Counted from the first letter of the stretch, positions 41,236 to 51,282 are shown. The stretch: DNA of 64,000 nt from Deferribacter autotrophicus (GCF_008362905.1 NZ_VFJB01000001.1:248001-312000); one strand, 5' to 3'. Notes: generated by a model not told the origin, from the letters alone. Numbers and translations are program-made.

Positions 41236-42724
41236 TTTCCTCTCCTAAAAATCTTGGTAAATAAATTTTGAAAGTTGTACCAACACCTTCTTCACTTATT
41301 ACTTCAATTTTTCCATTATTGGCATCAATAATCTCCCTTACAATGGAAAGCCCCATACCTGTACCTTCTTTCTTTGTAGTATAAAATTCATTGAATATTT
41401 TTTCCTGAACATCTTTAGGTATACCTACCCCATTATCTATAAATTGAAAAACTATCTCATTTTCTAAACAATCAACTACAAGCTTAATGCTAGCATCATC
41501 TTTGCCTTCAACAGCATCTATAGCATTTTTTATCAAATTTATAAATACTTGCTCAAGTTGTATTCTCGAAATTTTTATTTTACAATCACTCCAGTCACCA
41601 ACTTTACTAATTTCAAATTTTATATAATCTTTATCAAACAAAATTCTTCTTGCATAGGTTTCAATATCTTTCATAAATTGTTCCAAATTTATAACCTCAA
41701 CATTGTTTGGAGAATATTTAGAAAAACGAAGAGTTTGATCAATGATCCCCCTAATCCTTTCTGCATCAATGATTATCCCTTCCACTAATCTTTTCGTATG
41801 TCCATCTCCCATTTTTTCACAGTAATGCATTAGTAAATCTGTATTTATCATTATTGAATTCAGTGGATTTTTTATTTCATGACTTATAGAAGCCATAAGC
41901 TGCCCTATAGTTGTTAACCTATCAACATGCAACATATTCCTATGCATAGTATCTATCTTATAATTAGCCTTCCTCAATGAAGAAACCATAAAATTAAAAT
42001 ATTTTGCTAACCTTTCAATCTCGTCCCGAGTTTTCAGTTTTAGGCTTACATTTAAATTATTATGCGCAACTTCCTTCATCCCATTTTCTATCAGTTGTAA
42101 CGGATGCACTATCAATCTATTAATCAAATAAGAAAGTAGTCCAGTAAGGATGATAGAAAATATTACTAATGTCACTATAACCTTTGTAGCTTCTTCACTC
42201 ATAATCTTGGTAATTCTATTTACATCAACATTAATATTTAACACCCCAATAATATTCCCTTCATCCGTATGACATTTTTTACATGTCCCCACATTTTCGT
42301 AAGGTTTGTAGTAGGAATAAAATGTCAAATGTTTAGTTTTAACCAGCTTCAAACCTTCCTTTTCCAAAAAATTATCATAAATTGAACTTATATATTCCTG
42401 ATTATATTTTGTAGCAAAACTAGAATAAGAACAATTAATATCCCTGTCTTTACCAAAAATATGTATCCCTAATATATTTTCATCTTTACTCAACCTGTGA
42501 ACCAGTTCTTTTACAGCCCCCTTATCTCCATTTGCCATAAAATTATTTATTGCTCTATCAACCATTAAAGGTAATGTCTTGACATAATTTTTTACAATTA
42601 ACATCGATTTCTTTTTTACATTAGACGCTAAATAAATACCTATTAATACATTTAGAGCTAAAAGGATAATAAAGATTATAAGGGTAATTTTTAATTGTAA
42701 ATTTATATAACGTTTCTTATTCAT
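41225..42724 (-). CDS. Sensor histidine kinase with periplasmic c-heme motif
   Basis: 499 aa. Membrane segment ~10-32; periplasmic domain with CKKCHTDEG (c-type heme CXXCH) near residue 150; second membrane segment ~182-205; HAMP; HisKA with the phospho-His in SHEIKNPLNS; HATPase with NLIKNAIDAV, DNGVGIP and GTGMGLSIV. It is the second heme-linked sensor in the window. No response regulator is adjacent, so the partner is elsewhere (or the receiver protein at 51279). Confidence 0.9.
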   Translation of the reverse strand: MNKKRYINLQLKITLIIFIILLALNVLIGIYLASNVKKKSMLIVKNYVKTLPLMVDRAINNFMANGDKGAVKELVHRLSKDENILGIHIFGKDRDINCSYSSFATKYNQEYISSIYDNFLEKEGLKLVKTKHLTFYSYYKPYENVGTCKKCHTDEGNIIGVLNINVDVNRITKIMSEEATKVIVTLVIFSIILTGLLSYLINRLIVHPLQLIENGMKEVAHNNLNVSLKLKTRDEIERLAKYFNFMVSSLRKANYKIDTMHRNMLHVDRLTTIGQLMASISHEIKNPLNSIMINTDLLMHYCEKMGDGHTKRLVEGIIIDAERIRGIIDQTLRFSKYSPNNVEVINLEQFMKDIETYARRILFDKDYIKFEISKVGDWSDCKIKISRIQLEQVFINLIKNAIDAVEGKDDASIKLVVDCLENEIVFQFIDNGVGIPKDVQEKIFNEFYTTKKEGTGMGLSIVREIIDANNGKIEVISEEGVGTTFKIYLPRFLGEENDQ

Positions 42725-43316
42725 TATTAATTCTAATTGAACTAAATACCTTTTCTCCTAATTCTATTATTTTGTCGTCAGTATTATCAAAGGTTACTAT
42801 AAATTGATAAAATATATTACCATTTGTAATCAATTTTGCTCTAAATCCTACAACTCTTTCTAAATTTTTGTATTTCATTGTCCCCTTTACCACTCTAATA
42901 CTTAAGTCGTCTGTATCCCTATTCTCTTGTGAATACTTTAATGTACCTTTAACACTAAACTTACTGAGCTGATCAATTAATCCTTTTTCCAATGCTTTTA
43001 TATCAGGATTTTTATCAGCATATACAAATTTTGCTACGCTCACACCAAAAAAACCGTAATTGTATTCATATACTGCAGCATCTTTGATAATATCTTTCTT
43101 TTTTATATTTAAATCACGTTTTTTAAGCTCTCCCGGAGATAAAAGATTAACACCTATTTCATCTAATTTATAATTCTCAAGTTTTTTCGATAAAAGAGTT
43201 AAATTTCGTTCATGTATCTTTTCATCAGATACATTACTTAATTGTTTTTTTATATACACTCCAAAAATCGCTATTGCAAATACCACTAGTGAAATTATAA
43301 TAATTTTTTTATTCAT
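42717..43316 (-). CDS. Membrane-anchored hypothetical protein
   Basis: 199 aa. One N-terminal membrane segment (KIIIISLVVFAIAIFGVYI); the rest is predicted periplasmic. It contains LLSPGELKKRDL and AAVYEYNYGFFGVSVAKFVYAD, which resemble proteins of the DUF6599 kind, but I am not certain. It overlaps both neighbours by 8 bp, so it is cotranscribed with the phosphoribosyltransferase and the histidine kinase. Function unknown. Confidence 0.6.
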   Translation of the reverse strand: MNKKIIIISLVVFAIAIFGVYIKKQLSNVSDEKIHERNLTLLSKKLENYKLDEIGVNLLSPGELKKRDLNIKKKDIIKDAAVYEYNYGFFGVSVAKFVYADKNPDIKALEKGLIDQLSKFSVKGTLKYSQENRDTDDLSIRVVKGTMKYKNLERVVGFRAKLITNGNIFYQFIVTFDNTDDKIIELGEKVFSSIRINNE

Positions 43317-43884
43317 AACATTCTCCTACTATTCTCTCTAAATCACTACTATTTATTAATGAAATTATATCATCCCTATCACTTTTATTTACAACCACAC
43401 ATTTTGCCAAAATTTCAGCATTTGCCTGTTTACAGATATCTTCTATTGAATTTAATGTAGCACCTTGCGCAAAAAAATCATCCACAAAAACTATTTTATC
43501 CCCTTTTAACAAAACATCCTTTGATACAAAAAGTTCAGTTTCAGTTTGTTTAGTAAAAGAATAACTCTTACTATAATAAAAAGAATCCATAGTTATAGGA
43601 CGTTTTTTCTTTGCGAAAATAAAGGGTTTTCCCATTAAATAAGATAAAATTGATGCAAAAGAAATTCCACTACTTTCAACTGTTAAAAATTTATCAAAAA
43701 CTATACCTGATAAACTTTCTTTAAAAAAACCTGCGACCCATTCTAAAACTTCAGGCAAAACTTGATGATTTAAAAAACTCTGTACATTGATAATATCACC
43801 ATTTATCTTAGCATTGTTTTTAAAATAGTTATAAAACTTCTTTTTGTAATCTATCAAAGCGTTACCTTCTATCCTCTCTATCAT
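43309..43884 (-). CDS. Purine phosphoribosyltransferase (Xpt-like)
   Basis: 191 aa. The PRPP loop is IVFVDDFFAQGATLNSI; FLNHQVLPEVL and TVESSGISFASILSYLMGKPFIFAKKKRP match xanthine phosphoribosyltransferase. It would convert imported xanthine (or guanine) to the nucleotide. It follows the ABC importer genes with a 23-bp overlap, a strong sign that the importer carries a nucleobase or nucleoside. Confidence 0.83.
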   Translation of the reverse strand: MIERIEGNALIDYKKKFYNYFKNNAKINGDIINVQSFLNHQVLPEVLEWVAGFFKESLSGIVFDKFLTVESSGISFASILSYLMGKPFIFAKKKRPITMDSFYYSKSYSFTKQTETELFVSKDVLLKGDKIVFVDDFFAQGATLNSIEDICKQANAEILAKCVVVNKSDRDDIISLINSSDLERIVGECYE

Positions 43885-44782
43885 ATGGAAGCCCCAACCC
43901 TTCAGGTTCTACCCTAGCTCCCTTTTCCAGTCTGATTGTTGCAATTACTAAGACTATAATAGTAAAAAAATAAGGTAACATCTGCAAAATATGAGCAGAT
44001 ACATTAGTACCCATAGCTTGCAATCTTAATTGGAGAGCATTAATTCCACCAAAAAGATATGCTCCAAACATGGCGCGATAACAATACCATGACGCAAATA
44101 TCACTAGTGCCACAGCAATCCATCCACGACCAGCACTCATATTTTCAATCCAAAGAGGAGTATAAGCCAACGATAAATAAGCTCCTCCAATACCAGAAAG
44201 TCCTGAACCAAATACAGTGGAGAAAAACCTTATTTTGTACACATTTATACCTGCGGTATCTGCAGCACCAGGATTTTCTCCAACCATCCTTATCTTTAAA
44301 CCAAATTTTGTCTTAAACAAAATAAAAGACAATATTACAACCGTAATATAACTAAAATATACCAAAATATCCTGGTTGAAAAACACACCTATTATTGGAA
44401 TCTTAGCCAGAACAGGTACCTCTATTTTTTGAAAGCCATTCAAAGGAATACCTATCATTTTTTTTCCAAAAAGAGCTGTAACACCAATTCCAAACATGGT
44501 AAGAGCCAAACCGCTAACGATTTGATTAGCTCTTAAATAAACTGTTATAAAACCATGTATCATACCTGCTAAAGCAGCTAAAATAAATGCTGCTAAAACA
44601 CCTAAGTAAAGATTTCCAGTAATGTGGGAAACATAGAATCCACTTAAAGCACCAATTAACATTAAACCTTCTACACCTAGATTTATAATACCACTTCTTT
44701 CAGTCAAGATTTCTCCTAATGTTGCATACAGGATAGAAGTACCAGCTCTAATTGTAGCATCCAATAAGATTTCAACCATCAT
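43862..44782 (-). CDS. Nucleoside/nucleobase ABC importer permease (NupQ-like)
   Basis: 306 aa, ~8 hydrophobic segments. LGEILTERSGIINLGVEGLMLIGAL and MVGENPGAADTAGINVYKIRFF are the permease signatures of the BMP-linked (COG1079) group. It pairs with the permease encoded 2 bp upstream. Confidence 0.88.
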   Translation of the reverse strand: MMVEILLDATIRAGTSILYATLGEILTERSGIINLGVEGLMLIGALSGFYVSHITGNLYLGVLAAFILAALAGMIHGFITVYLRANQIVSGLALTMFGIGVTALFGKKMIGIPLNGFQKIEVPVLAKIPIIGVFFNQDILVYFSYITVVILSFILFKTKFGLKIRMVGENPGAADTAGINVYKIRFFSTVFGSGLSGIGGAYLSLAYTPLWIENMSAGRGWIAVALVIFASWYCYRAMFGAYLFGGINALQLRLQAMGTNVSAHILQMLPYFFTIIVLVIATIRLEKGARVEPEGLGLPYDREDRR

Positions 44783-44784
44783 CG

Positions 44785-45843
44785 TTACTTTTCTCCAAAA
44801 CTAATACGATAATTTACAAAAAATTCAGAAGATATAACAAAAAAGAGAATTAAACCTTGAAAAGCATTTATAAAAGCAATAGGTAGCTGATAATTTATTT
44901 GTAAAGCATCATTCCCCACAAACAAAACACCCATTATAAATGAAACCAATAATACCCCCAGTGCACTTCTTCTTGCAAGCCATGCAACTATTATTGCAGT
45001 GTAACCATATCCTGGAGATATTCCATGTTGCAATCTATATGTTACTCCAGCAACTTCACTAAAACCAGCAATACCTGAAAGTAACCCACTTATAAACATT
45101 ACAATTATAACATTCTTTTCATAATTTATACCTGCGTATTTGGCAGCATTGGGATTATTTCCAATCACTCTAATTTCGTATCCCCAAACAGTTTTTTCAA
45201 TAAGAATATAAAATAAAAATGCAAGCACAAGAGCTATAAAAAACCCCGTATGCAATCTTGTGTCAAAGTAATACCCAAGCCTTGCTACATCAGGAAACTG
45301 CTTTGTAAGCGGGAAGTTAAACCCTTTAGGATCCTTCCATGGCCCGTATACTAAATAATCCACCCACAGAATAGCAATGTAATTCATCAACAACGTTACA
45401 ATTATCTCATTTACATTCCATTTCGCTTTCAAAAATCCAGGGATCATACCCCAAATACCGCTGAATAACCCAGCAGATAAAAACATTGCCAACAACATCA
45501 AAAAATGATTATTTATCGGATAATACAATGCAACGAGAGATGCTCCAAAAGCTCCAATGTAGAGTTGCCCTTCTGCTCCTATATTCCATAACTCCATTCG
45601 AAATGCTAATGCAACTCCAAGACCACAAAGTAACAATGGAGTCGTTTTAACTAAGGTCTCACTAAAACCATAAAAAGAACCTAATGACTCTACAAACATA
45701 TCTTTAAAAACACTAAACGGATTTAACCCATTTGCATATAAGAAAATTCCAACAATCACAAAGGAAAACAAAATTGCAATAAAAGGTGCTATTACTAGAA
45801 CAAATCTGTTTTGTTCACTTCTTTTAACTATTTTAATTTTCAC
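44785..45843 (-). CDS. Nucleoside/nucleobase ABC importer permease (NupP-like)
   Basis: 352 aa with ~9 hydrophobic segments. ETLVKTTPLLLCGLGVALAFRMELWNIGAEGQLYIGA and VIGNNPNAAKYAGINYEKN identify the COG4603 permease. Overlaps the ATPase gene by 11 bp. Confidence 0.88.
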   Translation of the reverse strand: MKIKIVKRSEQNRFVLVIAPFIAILFSFVIVGIFLYANGLNPFSVFKDMFVESLGSFYGFSETLVKTTPLLLCGLGVALAFRMELWNIGAEGQLYIGAFGASLVALYYPINNHFLMLLAMFLSAGLFSGIWGMIPGFLKAKWNVNEIIVTLLMNYIAILWVDYLVYGPWKDPKGFNFPLTKQFPDVARLGYYFDTRLHTGFFIALVLAFLFYILIEKTVWGYEIRVIGNNPNAAKYAGINYEKNVIIVMFISGLLSGIAGFSEVAGVTYRLQHGISPGYGYTAIIVAWLARRSALGVLLVSFIMGVLFVGNDALQINYQLPIAFINAFQGLILFFVISSEFFVNYRISFGEK

Positions 45844-47347
45844 CTTTATGCCCTGCCATTAATAATCCTATTTCAGTTATTGAAGTTTTTTCAGGATCTA
45901 CAATTCCCACAATTTTACCTCTAAAAATTACCCCAATTCTATCAGATAATTTAAAAAGTTCATCCAAATCTTCTGATATTAAAATTGTGGTAACCCCCTT
46001 TTCCCTTTCCTCAAGTAAAACTTTATGCACATATTCTGCAGAACCTATATCAAGACCTCTTGTAGGGTATAAAGCTACTAGAATCTGAGGATGTTGAGAT
46101 AATTCACGTGCAATAATAACTTTCTGTATATTACCACCAGACAAAAACCTAACTGCTTGGTTTAATGAAGCCACCTTTATATCAAAATTCTTTATTTTCT
46201 CTTTTGCATTTTCCCTAATTTTTTTAAAATTTAAGAAAAAGCCTTTTCTAAATTTCTTATCCTTGAAGTTCTTTAAAACCAAGTTTTCTTCTACACTCAT
46301 ATCAGGGGCTATCCCCATTGTCTTCCTATCTTCAGGAATATGCGCAATGCCAGCAATATATTTACTTCTGGCACTAGAATAAGTCATATCCTGTCCATTT
46401 ATTTCAATTAAACCTTTTTCTACCTTTTTTAATCCAGTCAAAACCTCAGCCAGAGCTTTTTGACCATTTCCCGCTACACCAGCAATTCCAAATATTTCAC
46501 CTTTAAAAACTTCAAGGCTTAATCCATCTAAATCAGATAATCCTTTATCATTTCTGACGTATAAATCTTGCAATTTTAATATAACTTTCTTATCAGCTAA
46601 CGGTTTCTTACTCAGTACAATTTCCTCATCTCTATCAATCATTAATTTCGCAAGGATATTTTCATCAAATTGGCCTTTTTCAAGAGTTTTTACCACTTCA
46701 CCTTTCTTCAAAATTGTGACCCTATCTGAAATATCCATCACTTCTTTCATCTTATGAGAAATAAAAATGATAGACCTACCGTCTTTTTTCAATTCATGTA
46801 AAAACTCAAATAATTTTTCACTTTCCTGTGGAGTTAAAACTGCAGTAGGCTCATCTAAAATAAATAATTTGCAATCCCTCAAAAGTAACTTTATTATTTC
46901 AACCCACTGCTGCTTACCTATCTCTAATTTCCAAATAGGTTCATCAAGGGAAATCCCTAAATTAAATCTTTCTATAATTTCTTTAATTCTCTTTTTTACT
47001 TCATTGTTTTTTAACATAAAAGGCGGTTTACTAACTGAAAAGAATAAGTTCTCATAAACAGTATGATTCCTCACCAGCATAAAATGCTGATGAACCATTC
47101 CGATACCAAGCTTTAAAGCATCTGCTGGTGAATTTATATTAACTTTTTTACCTTCCCAATAGATATGACCACTGTCAGGCTTATAAAGGCCTGTTAAGAT
47201 ATTCATCAAAGTACTTTTACCTGCACCATTTTCACCTAAGAGAGTATGTACCTCACCTACCCTAACATTAAAGGATACTTTGTTATTCGCAGTTATTTTA
47301 CCAAAAATTTTTGTTATTTCTTTTAACTCTAATAAAATCTTGCTCAT
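45833..47347 (-). CDS. Nucleoside/nucleobase ABC importer ATPase, two ABC domains
   Basis: 504 aa. First domain: Walker A GENGAGKST, IGKQQWVEIIKLLL and FILDEPTAVLTP. Second domain: degenerate Walker A GVAGNGQKA and signature LSGGNIQKVIIARE, with TRGLDIGSAEYV. This is the RbsA/NupA layout, where only one site is fully catalytic. It is separated from the binding-protein gene by a palindromic hairpin. Confidence 0.9.
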   Translation of the reverse strand: MSKILLELKEITKIFGKITANNKVSFNVRVGEVHTLLGENGAGKSTLMNILTGLYKPDSGHIYWEGKKVNINSPADALKLGIGMVHQHFMLVRNHTVYENLFFSVSKPPFMLKNNEVKKRIKEIIERFNLGISLDEPIWKLEIGKQQWVEIIKLLLRDCKLFILDEPTAVLTPQESEKLFEFLHELKKDGRSIIFISHKMKEVMDISDRVTILKKGEVVKTLEKGQFDENILAKLMIDRDEEIVLSKKPLADKKVILKLQDLYVRNDKGLSDLDGLSLEVFKGEIFGIAGVAGNGQKALAEVLTGLKKVEKGLIEINGQDMTYSSARSKYIAGIAHIPEDRKTMGIAPDMSVEENLVLKNFKDKKFRKGFFLNFKKIRENAKEKIKNFDIKVASLNQAVRFLSGGNIQKVIIARELSQHPQILVALYPTRGLDIGSAEYVHKVLLEEREKGVTTILISEDLDELFKLSDRIGVIFRGKIVGIVDPEKTSITEIGLLMAGHKGEN

Positions 47348-47363
47348 ATTATAATCTCAAAAA

Positions 47364-47389
47364 TTTAGGGGAGCTTAAGCTCCCCTAAA
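47364..47389 (-). terminator. Partial terminator between the BMP and ATPase genes
   Basis: A perfect 26-bp palindrome with half-sites TTTAGGGGAGCTT and AAGCTCCCCTAAA, followed by T residues on the minus strand, 11 bp after the binding-protein stop. It would favour synthesis of the binding protein over the transporter core. Confidence 0.65.
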
Positions 47390-47400
47390 ACTTTGTATTT

Positions 47401-48459
47401 TTACTTTGGGATAACTCCCTGCACACCTTCTACAAAAAAACTCATACCCAAAAGCTCTTGATCACTAAATACTTTCCCTTTTGGCAACACTACTTTACCA
47501 TTTTGATCTCTAATTTCACCTTCAAACACTTTGAACTTGCCACTTATAATATCATTTTTCACTTTTTCAACAACTTTTTTCACTTCTGCAGGAACTTTAT
47601 CACTAATAGGCGCAAGCTTTACTGCACCTTTATCCATACCCCACCATATTTGCTCGCTTTTCCAAGTACCATTATGAACAGCGTTAGCCACATATTCATA
47701 AATCGCAGCCCAATTCCAAATTGGAGCTGTCAAGAAACCATTTGGAGCATATTTTCTCATATCTGAGTTATAACCAATCACATATTTACCTCTAGCCTCA
47801 GCAGCCTGTAATGTTGCAGGGGTATCTTGATGCATTGCTAATACGTCTGCACCTACATCTAACAAACTTTCTGCAGCATTTCTCTCTGTTCCTGGGTCAA
47901 ACCAAGTCTGAGTCCACACTACCTTTACAATAGCTTTTGGATTAACCTTTCTTACTCCAAGAGTAAATGCATTTATACCTCTTATTACTTCTGGAATTGG
48001 ATGAGCAGCTACATAACCAATTATGTTACTTTTTGTCATAGCACCTGCAATCATACCAGAAAGATATCTAGGTTGATACATCCTTCCGAAATAAGTTCCT
48101 ACATTAGGTGCTGTTTTATACCCTGAACAATGCATAAATACCACATTTTTAAATCTTTTGGCCACTTCAAGGGTTGGATCCATATATCCAAAACTTGTTG
48201 TAAATATAAGATTATGACCGGTTTTAGCTAATTTCATAATTACCCTTAATGCATCAGCTCCTTCAGGAACTGATTCAACATAGGTAGTTTTTTTCACATA
48301 TGGTAATTTTTCTAAAGCTTCCCTTCCTTGATCATGCGCATAAGTCCAACCACCATCACCAACAGGACCAACATAAACAAAACCAACTTTTAAATCCTTA
48401 CTCCATCCTAAAGATAACAAAAACAGCAAAACTAATACCGATAAAAACAGCTTTCTCAT
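47401..48459 (-). CDS. BMP-family substrate-binding protein of the nucleoside importer
   Basis: 352 aa. Signal peptide MRKLFLSVLVLLFLLSLGWS; then VGFVYVGPVGDGGWTYAHDQG, FGYMDPTLEVAKRFKNVVFMHCSG and GADVLAMHQDTPATLQAAE, typical of BMP (PF02608) proteins. The start ATG 48457-48459 follows AGGAGG. Family members bind purine nucleosides (PnrA, BmpA) or related compounds. First gene of the importer operon. Confidence 0.9.
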   Translation of the reverse strand: MRKLFLSVLVLLFLLSLGWSKDLKVGFVYVGPVGDGGWTYAHDQGREALEKLPYVKKTTYVESVPEGADALRVIMKLAKTGHNLIFTTSFGYMDPTLEVAKRFKNVVFMHCSGYKTAPNVGTYFGRMYQPRYLSGMIAGAMTKSNIIGYVAAHPIPEVIRGINAFTLGVRKVNPKAIVKVVWTQTWFDPGTERNAAESLLDVGADVLAMHQDTPATLQAAEARGKYVIGYNSDMRKYAPNGFLTAPIWNWAAIYEYVANAVHNGTWKSEQIWWGMDKGAVKLAPISDKVPAEVKKVVEKVKNDIISGKFKVFEGEIRDQNGKVVLPKGKVFSDQELLGMSFFVEGVQGVIPK

Positions 48460-48494
48460 AACTCCTCCTAAATGCAATATTTTTATTGACTGCG

Positions 48495-48580
48495 AGATTC
48501 TTCCCCTTAGTTAATATTCAGGGTCAGAATGACACTTTCTGAAGTCATTCTGAGTCCGCCCTGAGACGGACGAAGAATCT
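48495..48580. repeat. Intergenic inverted repeat, dispersed-repeat type
   Basis: AGATTCTTC/GAAGAATCT outside and TCAGAATGAC/GTCATTCTGA (perfect 10 bp) inside. Short inverted repeats of this kind (CGAAGAATCT, GTCATTCTGA) occur in many unrelated bacterial genomes. No ORF. Confidence 0.65.
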
Positions 48581-48604
48581 TATTTTTTAAACTCAAATTG
48601 TATA

Positions 48605-50044
48605 TTAATTTTCCTTTATTTCAATATAAAAAGTTGCCAAAACTATCTTATTATTCTTTGCTACAACTGGATAAACTTCTTTATCCTTAAAAAGAGAATA
48701 TTTCCTCATAAAATTTGAATCAATTAAAATCTCATATCCCCTATCGTCTCCAATATTATTCACAACATTTGAAGGAACAAATCCCTTAAAATTGATTTTT
48801 ATATCATCGCCTACCACACCTTCACTAAAAACCTTTAACAATTTTATCACATCACCTTTTTTCAATACAATTTTTTCACCATTCAAAACAGCTCTCTTTT
48901 TACCATTAACTTCTATGATAAATACCCAGTTTTGTTCTTCTAATGATCTACTTATTTTCAGAAAAATCTTACCCATTACCTTATTATCTTTTCTAAAAAT
49001 GATCTCAGTGTCTTTGGTAATCTTTACAGGTATACCCATATCATTCAAACCGTTTACTCCTAAAACATCACAGGATAATCCTCTTTTATAATTAGACTCA
49101 ATATGAATAACTTCCAGAAGTGAATTCTTTGATAAATACAATATCTTATTATTTTCAATTATGTGTGGTTCTCCATTAACCTGCAATACCACATATTTAA
49201 ATTCAGGTTTTGGTAAAAAAATCTGTGGTTGTTCTGGTACAATATCAAACAATTTCATAAATGCATTTACAGCATAGTTGTGGTGTAAAACCTTCATCTC
49301 AACTGTAGGTAAATTCTTGGAAGCCTCTATACCAAAAGCTGGAATACAATACGTCTTCAACGCATAATATGTAGCTGTTTTTCTCATATCTTTAAAAGAA
49401 GTTTGCGGATCATCTGTATTAGTATTAAAATAATGCATGAAATATTTCTCATCCCCTATCTTCTTATTTACCTCTTCTAAGACCTCATAAGCCCAATCTT
49501 TTAAAGGCAAAACTTTTCCATCTTTACATTTAAATTCATCAGCATCTGTAATTATAGATTGACCAAATCGTTTTGGATTTCTCAAATTATCAATATATTT
49601 TGGATTATGAAACCCCCACCCATCATGCAGATGAAGGAAAATATCCGATTCTGCCATCAGTTTCTTGATTATAGAGACTACCTTATCCATATCTGTTTCA
49701 ATTTTATTCTTATGGAATATCCTGTTCATATCACCATCAACACCACGACTGAAAAGAATTATGGACTTAAAATTTGCTCTTGGAACAACTATTAAATTAC
49801 CCTGCTCTAATGTAAGCTCAGAATACAAATCTGCAGATAAGAAACCACCAGGCTCATCCCCCTGTATCCCCCCTACAATAAGCATAGTTTTTCCATCTCT
49901 TCTTCCATAAATTTTATAAACATGCAGTTCATAATCAGAACCTTTAAAATAAACTTTATGTACTGTAGATGGCCTTTTCACATCTTTTGCAAACAGTGGA
50001 AAAGTAAAAACCACCAAAAGCACTAAGATAAAATAACGAATCAT
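48605..50044 (-). CDS. Csd4-like (M99/M14) peptidoglycan carboxypeptidase
   Basis: 479 aa. Signal peptide MIRYFILVLLVVFTFPLFA. The zinc site reads GGIQGDEPGG (Gln and Glu ligands) and HLHDGWG (His), the unusual Q-x-x-E...H site of Helicobacter Csd4/Campylobacter Pgp1; a catalytic Glu is in GIEASKNLP. The C-terminal half is beta-rich. Csd4 trims muropeptide tripeptides to dipeptides and gives helical cell shape. The next gene is a Csd6-like protein (4-bp overlap), which supports the call. Confidence 0.82.
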   Translation of the reverse strand: MIRYFILVLLVVFTFPLFAKDVKRPSTVHKVYFKGSDYELHVYKIYGRRDGKTMLIVGGIQGDEPGGFLSADLYSELTLEQGNLIVVPRANFKSIILFSRGVDGDMNRIFHKNKIETDMDKVVSIIKKLMAESDIFLHLHDGWGFHNPKYIDNLRNPKRFGQSIITDADEFKCKDGKVLPLKDWAYEVLEEVNKKIGDEKYFMHYFNTNTDDPQTSFKDMRKTATYYALKTYCIPAFGIEASKNLPTVEMKVLHHNYAVNAFMKLFDIVPEQPQIFLPKPEFKYVVLQVNGEPHIIENNKILYLSKNSLLEVIHIESNYKRGLSCDVLGVNGLNDMGIPVKITKDTEIIFRKDNKVMGKIFLKISRSLEEQNWVFIIEVNGKKRAVLNGEKIVLKKGDVIKLLKVFSEGVVGDDIKINFKGFVPSNVVNNIGDDRGYEILIDSNFMRKYSLFKDKEVYPVVAKNNKIVLATFYIEIKEN

Positions 50045-51282
50045 CGAATTTTACTCCAAGACTCTCTATCTATTTGATAATCGCCAGGACATCCCTTTAA
50101 CATAAGCCTTTTTATCCCATAATCCTCGTATGAGTCAGCTTTATATCTTTGTTTAAAAACAACTTCTATTAATAAAGGATTAACAATTTTAAAATTCAAA
50201 TCACTAATTTCTACACTAATTTTTCCATGCCTTTTAAAAATATCCTTTTTATACTCTTTCCAACCATCCCTGTTATACCCTTTTGCGGTAAAGCTTTTGG
50301 AGTAAAAACTTATATATTTATCAATATCTTTACTTTCCCAAGCATTTTTCCAATTATCTACAAAAGATTCAATAAATCGTCTCAACATTTTATAATTACT
50401 GGCAGCCTGATAAGATTCATAAATAATTTGATATTTGCCGGTATCATTATACAAAAACAATTGTTTATAGCCCTCATTTAGTAAATTCGGTGCACAATAC
50501 AGTTGTCTAAAGTTTATGTAAATTTCTTTATTATCTTCTTTTAAAATCTTCAGTTCATCATGATAAATTTTCCTATATGGATAGATATTCATCAATTTTT
50601 CTTTTATTAAAAGATATCTTTTTAAGTTTTGCCCTAGATCATTTCTGAACAAGATATGATAATAGCTGCTAAACTCTTGAAAATTATTATTTTGCCAAGA
50701 AGTTAAATATGACTCAAAGTAATTTATCCAATAACTTTTTTGAGAAATATAATCTGTAGCATCTAAGTATTCTATTTGTTTAGTAATTATTACATCCCTC
50801 TCAATTGGATTAAATGTCCCTAAATTTTTTAAATCGCCATTATGCAATGCTACACATCCTTGTGTAAAAGTTTTATTATCACCCTCATCTAAACCATGAA
50901 TCCATATACCATAACCAGTTTTACCTAGGATTTTATCTACAGGATTTGGATAATTTAAAGGATAGGCTCCATCTCCATAAATTCTTGACAGCTTTGATGG
51001 TGGAATAAAACTTTTTATTTTATATACCCCTTCAGGAGTTTTCTTATCCCCCTCTTTTTGTTTGTCACCTTCGATTTCGCCAAGTAAAATATCACTATAT
51101 TCACGAACAATATTTATTTCATCATTTACAATTTTTACAACTTTTAACTTTTTCTCACTCTTATCTACAATAAAAATATAATCATCTTTTACACCTTCAG
51201 TAAAAACATTACCTAAAAATTGTGTATATCCATTTATGCAGTATAAAAGGATTAAAAATAAAACTATAAACCTTTTAATCAT
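50041..51282 (-). CDS. Csd6-like L,D-transpeptidase-fold carboxypeptidase
   Basis: 413 aa. N-terminal signal peptide; YkuD domain ~35-185 with GDKKTPEGVYKIKSF, WIHGLDEG and the catalytic motif FTQGCVALHNGDL (HX..SXGCXR-like: Cys with His). The C-terminal ~200 residues form a SnoaL/NTF2-like region (SFVDNWKNAWESKDIDKYISFYSKSF), the layout of Helicobacter Csd6/Campylobacter Pgp2, which act as L,D-carboxypeptidases. Encoded with the Csd4-like gene (4-bp overlap). Confidence 0.82.
   Translation of the reverse strand: MIKRFIVLFLILLYCINGYTQFLGNVFTEGVKDDYIFIVDKSEKKLKVVKIVNDEINIVREYSDILLGEIEGDKQKEGDKKTPEGVYKIKSFIPPSKLSRIYGDGAYPLNYPNPVDKILGKTGYGIWIHGLDEGDNKTFTQGCVALHNGDLKNLGTFNPIERDVIITKQIEYLDATDYISQKSYWINYFESYLTSWQNNNFQEFSSYYHILFRNDLGQNLKRYLLIKEKLMNIYPYRKIYHDELKILKEDNKEIYINFRQLYCAPNLLNEGYKQLFLYNDTGKYQIIYESYQAASNYKMLRRFIESFVDNWKNAWESKDIDKYISFYSKSFTAKGYNRDGWKEYKKDIFKRHGKISVEISDLNFKIVNPLLIEVVFKQRYKADSYEDYGIKRLMLKGCPGDYQIDRESWSKIR

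Noticed and set aside
48460-48600. Purine riboswitch upstream of the BMP gene
   Set aside because: The region is a dispersed inverted repeat; no purine aptamer core was recognised.
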